Source of the DNA: Stenocarpella maydis
Lineage: Eukaryota > Ascomycota > Sordariomycetes > Diaporthales > Diaporthaceae
Assembly (NCBI GenBank): GCA_002270565.1
Contig: NQMI01000016.1
Location: forward strand, 124,001-188,000
Length of the DNA: 64,000 nucleotides
Reading direction: 5' to 3'
In this document: piece by piece, positions 55,251 to 64,000 of the stretch
Numbering within the stretch: the first letter of the stretch is position 1
How the letters are laid out: the number at the start of each line of letters is the position of its first letter
Position numbers and translations under genes: made by a program
The notes under the pieces: generated by a model
Told to the model about the DNA's origin: nothing
The model's database searches: none
The model's input: the letters and a program-made list of their open reading frames with translations, nothing else

Positions 55251-57774
55251 ATGGCCGGAAGACTCTTCTTCAGCCATGTCTTTGTAGTCCTCGCAGTGGC
55301 TGTTCTTGTGAGTGGGTTCGCGCGGCAACAACAACAACATGAGGTACAACGAGACGGCCCAGCCGTTGACTGTAACAATAACCCCCTTCCGATCTACGCT
55401 CCAGCTAGGCCTCCTGCTGTCCCTCTGGCAGTGAGGAGCCCTTACCTGAGTGCCTGGTCCAAGACAGCTTCGGGTGGTACCTTGAACTGCGGCGATTCTA
55501 TATTCTGGAAAGGGGCCCCTATTGGATGGGAAGGCATTGTTGCTGTTGATGGCATCTCGTATGAATACATTGGGTCTGGCTTACAATGCCCACCTACACC
55601 AGCAACATTACACCCCGCCATACCAAATACCGGCAGTTACGATTCTCAGTACTCCAACTTCACATTCCTCGCCGGGCCTGTCACCATCGAAGTAAGCTTC
55701 TTTTCCCCGGTGACCCCGAGGGCTTTATGCCGAAGCTCTATCTCACTTAGCTACCTCGCATTCAGCGCCAAGTCAAATAACTACGAGGAGCACAATGTGA
55801 AGTTCTATTCCGGCATAAATGGGGCATGGATAACACCAGTCCGCACTATAAACCTTGTCTGGGATATGAAGTCGAACGGCCGGGACTACGTTCTTGAGCC
55901 CACTAAACGTGCCGCTACTAATAGGGTGACAGGCTCGGTGAACGAAATTTCAACCTGGGTCTACGCACTTGAGACACCCTACCTCTTCGGAGAGGACGAT
56001 GAGTTTCCACAATGGGGTAATATGACCTATAGCACCAGCTCAGGTGGCTTCCAAGCTTTCACTTTTGAAAGCGGATTTGCCCCACAAGTGCGGGCTCAGT
56101 TCGTCACCCAGCATGAGTTGACCAACACAGTCGACCGTAATTACAGAGGGTGGGGAATTCAAGAGCCTGTCTTTGCATTTACCCACGATGCCGGGAACGT
56201 CACTTCAGCGCAGGTCCGGTACACAATCGGCTCGGTACAGACGCCGGTCGTCCGCTATCTCAGCGTCGCAGGTTCCAGCACGGTGGCGCGGTGGTGGTGA
56301 AAAGTGCTACGGCGGCCTGTACTCCATGATCAATTTTCACTGGAACGATTTTGACGCCGTGTCTCAGCTGGGCGCCACGTTTGAGGCTCAGTTGAGGGCA
56401 GACGTCAGCGCTTATTACAAGGACAGCGAGAACTCCACGAGTCATACCTTTACAAGTGACAACTTTACTCGGCCGAAATCTGAAGATCATTCAAATATTT
56501 CTGGACGGCCCGCCGACGGCGTGGACCCGTACGGCAAGGAGTACATGTTCGATCCGAGTAATGCATACGGATACCTGGCTATGGACAACTCCGCTGGAAT
56601 CCCAATTCCTGACATTGACGAGATAGAAGTTTATTACTCCATCCTCGCGCTTTCGGCTCGGCAGGTGATGGGTGCTTATGTCTATGCCATCCCACCGTCA
56701 GGTACTGCAAGCTGCAATGGCGGATTAGGCTTCTCAGACGGCGGATTCCCACTCATGTTCCAGAAGGAAATATCTTCTGACGGGAACATCAACACAGTAG
56801 ATGTTCTCTTTCCGGCCACACCTGTCTCCCTGTGGGCGAACCCAGAGATGCTCAAACACACGCTGGAGCCCATGTATCAAGTAACGGAATCTGGCTACTA
56901 TCCGAATGGGTACTCGATGCACGACCTTGGAACGCACTATCCCAATGCTACGGGCCACATGGATAGAACCGGCGAGTACATACCAGTTGAGGAGAGCGGA
57001 AACATGATTCTGATGTCTTATGTCTATTATAAGTTCTCTAGCAACACGGCCTGACTCAAAAGCCACTACCCAACTTTAAAGCAGTGGGCCGAGTTCCTCA
57101 CCGGATCCAGCCTAGTACCGGCCTATCAACTCAGTACAGACGACTTTGCAGGGGAGTCAGTGAACCAAACAAACTTGGCGATCAAAGGGATCATCGCCCT
57201 GCAAGCAATGGGCGCCATAGGCCATGCCGTGGGCCAGCCCGCCGACGCCGCCAACTTCTCCGCGACTTCCGCCGCCTACTACCAGCAGTGGGAGGGCTTC
57301 GCAATCGACCCGGACGAGAGCCACGTATTCCTCTCATACCAGTGGCGCTCGAGCTGGGGCCTCTTGTACAACACCTACATGGACCTGCTCCTGGGCCTCG
57401 GGGCCGTCATGCCAGAGCTCTACAGCATGCAGTGCGCGTGGTACACGAGGCACAGCCAGATATACGGCGTGCCCCTCGACAGCCGGGCCACTTAAACCAA
57501 GAGCGACTAAGAAATGTTGACCGCCGCGACGTGCGACCCGGTGACGCGCAGACTGTTCGTCAACGCCCTCGCGCACTGGATCAACTCGACTGCCACGGAC
57601 CTGCCGCTCACTGACCTCTACGAGACCACGGGCAACGGTAGGTACCCTCCCGGCCTAGAATTCAAGGCACGGCCAGTGGTGGGCGGTCATTTCTCACTGC
57701 TGGCCCTGTACCGTGCAGTCCTGCTTGATAACCGCGGTAGTGATAGCCTCAATAGCACGGTACACGGACCGTAG
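55251..57774 (+). pseudogene. gtaA-like: Glutaminase A-like (GtaA) secreted protein pseudogene
   Basis: Extracellular glutaminase of the GtaA type (DUF4965/DUF5127/DUF1793 fungal family). The ATG at 55251 gives a signal peptide (FVVLAVAVLVSGFA). Family segments run along the whole length: VPLAVRSPYLSAW, LCRSSISLSYLAFSA, EEHNVKFYSGINGAWI; after a frame change QKEISSDGNINTVDVLFPA, YSMHDLGTHYPNATGH, ESGNMILMSY, STDDFAGESVNQTNLAIKG and finally KARPVVGGHFSLLALY. Breaks: one extra base near 56280-56300 (GGTGGTGGTG), then in-frame stops at 57052-57054 (TGA), 57493-57495 (TAA) and 57508-57510 (TAA). They lie at sites where the family has aromatic residues. The remainder is well preserved, so inactivation is recent. 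Confidence 0.88.
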
Positions 57775-58798
57775 CCGCGGTCTACGGCACGTTGACGGTC
57801 AAAAAATTAAATAGCAATCCTACGGTGCGGAGTATCGCCTTTATTCTAAACAATGGCACTTTGGTCATGCAAATCTTGCCCAGGATCGGTGTATTGAACT
57901 GGCGAAGATGAATTTCGGGATCTATATTGCAGCTATAAGTAGGGTATCCCGGGCTATTATAGCAAGATTAGAACTAACTATAATAAATTCTTTAAAAAAT
58001 ACGTGAATAGTATGAAGATATTAATCAAAACTAAAAACGTATAACTATTAATTGGCTTATAATTTATATTTATTCGAATTTTGTGTGTTGTGGTGCAAAG
58101 TACGTAGGTACCGAGCTGGTTTCGTTTCTAATCCGGCCCTTAAAAAAAAAGAAAGGAACTGCGAGGGTTCCTTCATACAGTCGTAGATAGGTACCGAGCG
58201 CACCACGGCTTGACGAAATTCGGCCTGCATTGGAAACCTCTGTCCTCAAGGAATAATTTCCAGCCGGACGATGAGCCCCAGTGTTAAAACAGATTGACCT
58301 ATGGTTGAACATCCCGAGGCCCCAGGAGTGCAGAATACCATTCTAAATAGCCACTCCAAGGCCAACCCCGCACTCCACGGCGACTTGCACAATAATGCGG
58401 AGGACCCGACCCGAAGCTGTACGGAACCGTGGAGTCTGAACCGAGGAGTCTGGACCGAGTTTCTGTGAGAGCCGTTGCCTGAGCCGCACTCGTTCTTGGC
58501 CCACTCGGTTCCTCAACGGGCTCAACCACTCTTTAGTTCTCATCAGACACTGAAGAGCCCGGCTCGGGCATGGGGCAGCAGCGCGATCCCTGGTGTAAGA
58601 GTGCGGATATTTATAACCAACCCCGCATCCACGATGGGTATAGAGAGCCAAAGGACCCTGGAAGCCCTCGAGTGTAGTCAATGCTAGTTATCGCTACGCG
58701 CGCTCCCATACTGTCTTCTAGCCATTTTCTTTTATCAGTCTTTGTGTCTCAGACTCAAAACTAGAAGGAACAGGAAAGAAAACACCCGTCCTCGCGCC
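57775..58798. other. Intergenic with AT-rich patch
   Basis: 57950-58080 is AT-rich (TTATAATTTATATTTA-type words). The part before 58799 carries a TTATAA box at about 58611. No gene is seen. Confidence 0.5.
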
Positions 58799-59746
58799 AT
58801 GTCTCAGGATACCATAACCAGGCTCGAGGCCCGAGTCCTCGCAGCCGAGCGCCTTGCTGAGCGTGTGAGTTCTCTTGACTCTGATCTCTATTCAAGCTAT
58901 GGGTGACCGAGGCTGGTCCCCATAACTCAAATCTTTCTCCGTTGACGCTGCTCCTTCCTTCAACCCACAGGCTCAGGCCCGCGGCACCATCGAGAACATC
59001 TTTTCCAAGTACATGCACCTGCACAACGTGTTCCGGGACGAGGAGATCAAGCAGTTGTGGGTCAAGCGTGGCACTGAGGGCATCCACGCGCAGTACACAA
59101 ACGTCGGGGTCTATACCGACTACGACTCTGTCATGAAGTACCACTCGGGCCGCCCAAGCCCCGTGGGCAAGCTCATCCTGCACATGACCAACACGCCAGT
59201 CATCGAGGTCGCCGGGGACGGGCAGACGGCCAAGGGGTTCTGGAACATGAACGGCCTCGAGTCCGGGACAACGGACCCGGCCAACGTCGGCGCCATGCCC
59301 GAGAACCTCTACGAGCCCATCGACAAGAACGTTGGTGACAAGCGCGTCTGGGCGCACTGGGTATGGTGCCAGTACGCGCTCGACTTTCTCAAGCAGGACG
59401 GCGAATGGAAGATCTGGCACTTTCGCTGCCTGGAGGTTGCGAGGGCGCCGTACAGCGAGAACTGGGTCTCGTTTGCCGAGAAGAACCAGTTTGCATTTGA
59501 CAAGGTATGTGCGCTTACTGCAATGCTGTATCATGTTTCTTGCCCTCGCGCGCAAGAGGCAGCATGTTTACAAATGATGAGCAGGATCTCGCCTATTTCG
59601 GCGATGATGGAAAGGCCGTTTTCATGCCCCCGACGGACCTCCCGGCGACGAGCAAGTCTGACATCTACAGCCCGCACCGGATACAAAAGCTGGCTGTCAA
59701 TCTGCCAGAGCCGTACAAGTCTTTTGAGGATGTGGGGGAGTATTAG
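58799..59746 (+). CDS. SnoaL-like domain protein
   Basis: Exons 58799-58864, 58971-59504 and 59585-59746 (introns 106 and 80 nt) give 253 residues. After a short coiled-coil-like start (DTITRLEARVLAAERLAE), the central part reads GTIENIFSKYMHLHNVFRDEE, VGVYTDYDSVMKYHSGR, GKLILHMTNTPVIEVAGDG and YALDFLKQDGEWKIWHFRCLE. This is an NTF2/SnoaL fold as in PF13577-type fungal proteins. The C-terminal exon reads MPPTDLPATSKSDIYSP. Such proteins are often isomerase- or hydrolase-like; no catalytic residues can be assigned and no biosynthetic cluster is nearby. Confidence 0.85.
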
Positions 59747-60759
59747 AGTGCGTTGAGTTTTACCCACGCGCAGCATGCATAGTTAATATAGACTCGGCGA
59801 AGGAACAAGATCTTCAGGACAGAACATGGTTCAATAAAAGTGACCATACTATGTAGCATGTAACACGGACTCGTACATTTGATCTCGATCTTGAAATGAA
59901 TTCTAGAATGCACTTTGGTGGATTGTTTGAGTAACACAAGCGAGCTGCAGTTATGGCAGATTCACAGTGGGCCAGGAATGTTGCATTGATATTGATATAA
60001 CCTCACAGACTGGAGTCCATATCCAGCGCTGTCGCCACCGTGCTAGCTTATATAATACTCATGCATGGCCACAACGAGCATGCTTTGGCTCATTGCCTCT
60101 GTTCAGTGAGCCGGAATCCCGGCAGGGGGGGGGGAGAGGGAGCCATCTATCTGCTGCACGTTGAAGGCTGAGCCCCATTGATTGGCCCTAAAGTACTGCA
60201 GGTGCCTCCCTGCATAGACAAGAATCAAGACCCCTGGGATCAGCGAAATCAAAAGGACTCACATGCCAGCCAACGAGAACGGTGACGACCCCAGCTGACT
60301 GGGATGCATTCTGCCGCGTGGCCACGCGCAATCGCAGACCGAGATGCCTGATTCGAAGACCGCCCGTAATGAGCCCCAGCGGCAGGTGGGCTGCTCGCCC
60401 CAGATGCCGTGTTCCCGCCCCAGGGCAGCAGCGAATAAGGGGCCGCCCTCTCGGCCCTGAGGTGCCAGATGGGGAAGGTCACAGGCGGCCTAAAGTGGCC
60501 CAGTCACTATCGTGGAAAGGATCCGAGCCACAATGCTTGATTGCACGACACGCGGCTCGGCGGACCTGCCGCTTCTACTAATAATAAATAAGAGCCCAAG
60601 TGCAGTAGCCGCTATACATATATCTATATCATAGACGCCTTGCGGAGCCCAGGCACATCTTGCCCAGTCCGTCTCTCGACAGCTACTGCTACGCCCGGTC
60701 CTGGCACCACCGCATCGTCGAAACAAACGATCGAGGTTACTCGACTACCGTGGACAGAT
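59747..60759. other. Intergenic, no gene seen
   Basis: Includes a G-run at 60125-60134 and an AT-rich leader (TACTAATAATAAATAA near 60577) before the RNase T2 gene. No coding signal. Confidence 0.5.
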
Positions 60760-62187
60760 ATGGCCGTTTCCGTCCTCGCCGTCCTGGCGGGTCTCGCCGT
60801 CTCGACTCTCGTCAGTGCTCACACTGGTGCCTCCATCTTCAACACAAGGGCAACATGCTCGGGATCGGTAGAGAGCTGCTCGTCGGGGGCCAGCGCGGCG
60901 TCGAGCTGCTGTGTGAATAAGCCAGGAGGGCAGTTCCTGCAGACCCAATTCTGGGACACAAACCCAGGTGAGTGATGCCGCACCACCGGGCGCATCCTGG
61001 GCCCCATTGCTGACGGGGACATGACCACAGTCACTGGCCCGTCCAACTCGTGGACCATCCACGGGCTGTGGCCGGACAACTGTGATGGCACCTACGACGA
61101 GAATTGCGATCCCAGCCGAGATTATAAAAACTTGACTGAGCTGATCCAGACGTACGGCAGTGACTCGCTTCTCGACTTCATGAACAACTACTGGCTCAGT
61201 GACTCGGAGAGCGCTGAGGCCTTCTGGGAGCACGAGTGGTCGACGCACGGCACCTGTGTCTCGACTCTTGAGCCGAGTTGTTATTCAGATTACCAACCCG
61301 GCGAGGAGGCCGTCGCCTTCTTCCAGACCGTCGTCAACCTTTTCAAGACATTGGACACGTACACTGTGAGTAGCACGTTCCATATGCCGCCGCATGGGAA
61401 TTACTCTTTTTACATAAGCCCAACATCCTGACACTGCTATTTCAGGTCTTGTCAAAGGCTGGCATCGTCCCATCCAACACAGCCACCTACACCTCCAGCC
61501 AGATTACCAAGGCCATCTCCGCATCCTTCGGCCAAGACCCTGTGATCCTCTGCAGTGGCAGCACGCTCTACCAGATTTACTATGGCTTCGTTGCCAACGG
61601 CCCACTTGCCGACGGGGCATTTGTGCCCATCGCCATCAACGGCGAGTCCTCAAACTGCCCCAGCTCCGGCGTCAAATACCCCATCAAGTCCGGCGCAGCA
61701 CCTACGTCCTCCACAAGGACTGCCACGGCGACGGGCACGAGCACCTCCGCCGCCGCAACCGCAACCGGAACCTCGGTCTCTGGTTCCGGCTACTGGAATG
61801 CCCAGTACAACGGCAACGCGGAGGGGTGCCTCATCAGCAAGGGGACCTGGTACATCGGCGGAACCTGTGCCACGTACAAGGCGACCGCGACCAGTAAGCC
61901 CCCCGGAGAGACCAGAACCGATCCCGTGACGCGAAGGTACTGACTAATATCGACCAGGCGGCGGCTTCACAATGACATCTTCCAAGGGCAGCTGCGGAGT
62001 GGCCAACGGGGTCCTCAGCTGCGGCAGTGGTGTTGCCTCGAGCACGTTCTCCGTGGCTGGCGGCTTGCTGGCGTACAACGGGCAGACCGAGTTCTACGCC
62101 AGCGAGGTGCCATCGGGGTCTGAGCAAGCAAGCGTTTCTGTCTCCTCGCAGAAGTACTCGGTCACTTTCCAGTGGCAGTCTATCTGA
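60760..62187 (+). CDS. Secreted ribonuclease T2 with C-terminal domain
   Basis: Exons 60760-60967, 61031-61365, 61446-61893 and 61958-62187 give 406 residues; introns are 63, 80 and 64 nt. Signal peptide (MAVSVLAVLAGLAVSTLVSA). Both RNase T2 catalytic segments are intact: WTIHGLWPDNC (CAS I, catalytic His) and WEHEWSTHGTC (CAS II, Glu and His). Cys pairs match the fungal subgroup (CSGSVESC, SSCC, CDGTYDENC). A Thr/Ser/Ala linker at residues 265-285 joins a ~110-residue C-terminal Gly/Ser-rich beta domain, as seen in fungal RNY1-like members. It hydrolyses single-stranded RNA outside the cell or in the vacuole. Confidence 0.93.
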
Positions 62188-63342
62188 GATGGCGTGTTAG
62201 GGAGATATTTGCTCAGATCTGCATGACTGAAAGTGGAGCGAGAGGTGTCACTCTGCACATAGGTTTTGACTGCCTAGTTAGATCTGCCAAGCTGCCATTC
62301 TTACATGCCAAAGAAAGCCATTTTGGACCAGAATTGGGTCATTATTCTCAAAAAAGTGATGACAATTGCTCTTTCGCAAATGCAATTTGTCGCCATTCGG
62401 ATGGTAAAGAGCCGTACGTGCAGGAACACCAGACTGCATCTATATGGTTTTGTAACTTATAGATGTGTCTGGGCTTGTCAAAAGTCTTTCTATACTCAAT
62501 ATCGCACAAAAAAAGAAAAGTAGCTGAGCTTATATGTCAACTTCTCTGAATTGTACGGGCGCACTGTTGCAAGTCGGCTTGTGTAACTGCTGAGGGGCAC
62601 CACCGCTTAGCTGCGTTATGTACCTAGTAGGTGTCTAATAAGATTCGACCAATCTTACTGTATGGCGATTTCCATTTTGCTATTAAAACACTCGTACCAA
62701 ATTGGAGACCATAGGGACCCAAAATATCCATCATGTCCAATGGTATGACAGGGAGGCAACATGACGCCAGCGTCGCAGGTGAAGGGGGAAAACGTATTGC
62801 CGTCATCTCACTTTAGCAAAGAGAGGCCGCCACATTTTAAACCTTTCGCTAAATTCACAATTGCCAGTTCCTGCAAGGTCCCCTGTCTCATAACACCCTT
62901 GTACCGATTGTCACTGGGACGAATTGTCTGACGTGGGTGGGTTCCGCCAATTATGTGAAACGCTGCGGTAAACGCTGCTTCAAAAGCTGTTTGAGCCGCC
63001 ACTGCAATCCCGGCTGAGATAGTGCGACGCGCAATACTTACTGTCCCATGTGGGAAACTTGCTCTCTTATGGCGCAGAAAATGCTGGTAAATATAACGAG
63101 GGGCCGAGGGTCAGATCTCCGTCATCTTTGGATCCTCACCTCCCAGAGAGCTCCAAGGCCCAATTGTAAGCCCACACACCACAACACAAAGATTTCATCG
63201 AGCCTTGCAACAGCATAGTGTGAGCTCCAAATTATATAAGATCATCCTTGCAGTTACCAACACCGGTGAGATAAGCCTATCCGGAGTGGCTATTCGATTT
63301 CGGTCACAAAACACACCGACGCATCAAGCCTGTCCCCTGGGG
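62188..63342. other. Intergenic, no gene seen
   Basis: 3' flank of RNase T2, then mixed sequence with a TACCTAGTAGGT word near 62622. No supported gene before the one at the right edge. Confidence 0.45.
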
Positions 63343-64000
63343 ATGGAAGGTAAGAATACTCAAATCCAGTATAGCCTGCTACTTTCATCGAAAATTCCCG
63401 ATATGCCTCTTATTTTGTGATTTAGAACATATCACAGATTTACAGACCCAGCGGCAAAACCTGTCGAGCGTCGAGTTGCTCAATCTAATGCTGGCTTACA
63501 CTGTGTAGAACCGGTTATCCTGGAGGCCACGGCCAGGCCGCTGCCACCATACCAAGTGCCCGGGAGGGTCTCGGAGGTATACCGCACACCGCGATCGTAT
63601 GTGGCAACGCAGTCAGGACGAGACTCGTACTTGGCGAGGCCGCCCCAGGTTCACGACAAGGCATCGGATGCAAAGTCATGGTCGCGCCAGACGCAAGATG
63701 CCCTGGATGCGTACAGAAAGATGGGACAAGAGCAGCGGAGCGACGCCGGCCAGGATATCCCGGACGGCAGCTCTGACAGGCCCCAAGGGCTCGAGGAAAA
63801 CGTGGGGGTTGAGGCTGCCGGATATCGCCTGGACCGTGGGAGCGGTGACGTCCTTGGGAGCCCTCAAGCACCCGAGACGAACCACACATCAGAGGATCCG
63901 GCGTTTAGCTATTTTGCAGCTTACGCCGAGGCAGGCGAGCAGCTGGAGGAGAGGGATGCAGCGCATGAGCCGGGGGTCCGACAGGGTCCGCCCAAGAATC
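63343..64000 (+). CDS. Uncharacterised gene, truncated by the window edge
   Basis: An ATG at 63343 with a 7-nt coding start is followed by a 76-nt intron (63350-63425, GTAAGA donor, ATTTAG acceptor). It then reads HITDLQTQRQNLSSVELLNL to a TAG at 63506-63508. A second frame from about 63505 to the edge is fully open: EPVILEATARPLPPYQVPG, RTPRSYVATQSGRDSYLARP, then charged, disordered sequence. The two frames join if two bases (a duplicated GT in ACTGTGTAGAA) are ignored, giving LMLAYTVEPVIL. So the gene either has a 2-nt insertion or its own start downstream. The family is not recognised. Confidence 0.5.

Noticed and set aside
63515..63889. Minus-strand frame near the right edge
   Set aside because: It lies opposite the more protein-like plus-strand frame that stays open to the edge.
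1..64000. CRISPR arrays, tRNA or rRNA genes, intact transposons
   Set aside because: I looked for spaced direct repeats, tRNA-like GGTTCGAATCC arms and transposase or reverse-transcriptase motifs, and saw none that hold up.

Overview
The window is nuclear DNA of a filamentous ascomycete (Pezizomycotina, most likely a Sordariomycete; this is an inference). Genes lie on both strands in monocistronic units. They carry short introns of about 50-160 nt with GTRNGT donors, CTAAY/CTGAC-like branch sites and YAG acceptors. Families typical of these fungi are present: HET, an NLR-type C2H2 tail, Egh16-like protein, RFT1, DBP3, fungal glutaminase A and a carotenoid oxygenase. I saw no rRNA, tRNA, CRISPR array or intact transposon.

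Region 1 (1-12.7 kb) looks accessory and broken up. It holds degenerate uncharacterised reading frames, the C-terminal half of a RAD5/HLTF-like SNF2 helicase (3.5-4.9 kb), and next to it an unusual chimeric gene (5.1-7.0 kb). That gene joins an NLR-type tail and two C2H2 fingers to a complete seven-blade Tup1-like WD40 propeller. An APH-family phosphotransferase with two compensating frameshifts, an uncharacterised gene with an internal stop, and a HET-domain gene with two frameshifts follow.

Region 2 (13-27 kb) is mostly ordinary: a secreted M14 carboxypeptidase, RFT1 (ER lipid-linked oligosaccharide translocation), DBP3 (ribosome biogenesis), an amino-acid permease and an F-box protein. Relics of an amidase and of a ferric-reductase-like gene lie between them.

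Region 3 (28-46 kb) has a flavoprotein oxidoreductase relic, a low-complexity membrane-anchored protein with an in-frame stop, an Egh16/GAS1-like secreted protein, a carotenoid oxygenase, a small secreted double-psi beta-barrel protein, an AT-rich island, a thioredoxin and an SDR enzyme.

Region 4 (48-64 kb) has an MFS transporter and a head-to-head pair encoding both subunits of a biotin-dependent acyl-CoA carboxylase. After these come a glutaminase A pseudogene (one frameshift, three stops), a SnoaL-like protein, a secreted RNase T2, and a gene running off the right edge. The carboxylase pair shares a 309-bp divergent promoter and very probably makes one enzyme. The secreted proteins (carboxypeptidase, Egh16-like, double-psi barrel, RNase T2, the dead glutaminase) suggest a saprotrophic or plant-associated life style.

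Exon boundaries were worked out by hand from frame and splice consensus; no search was run, so family names rest on recognised motifs.
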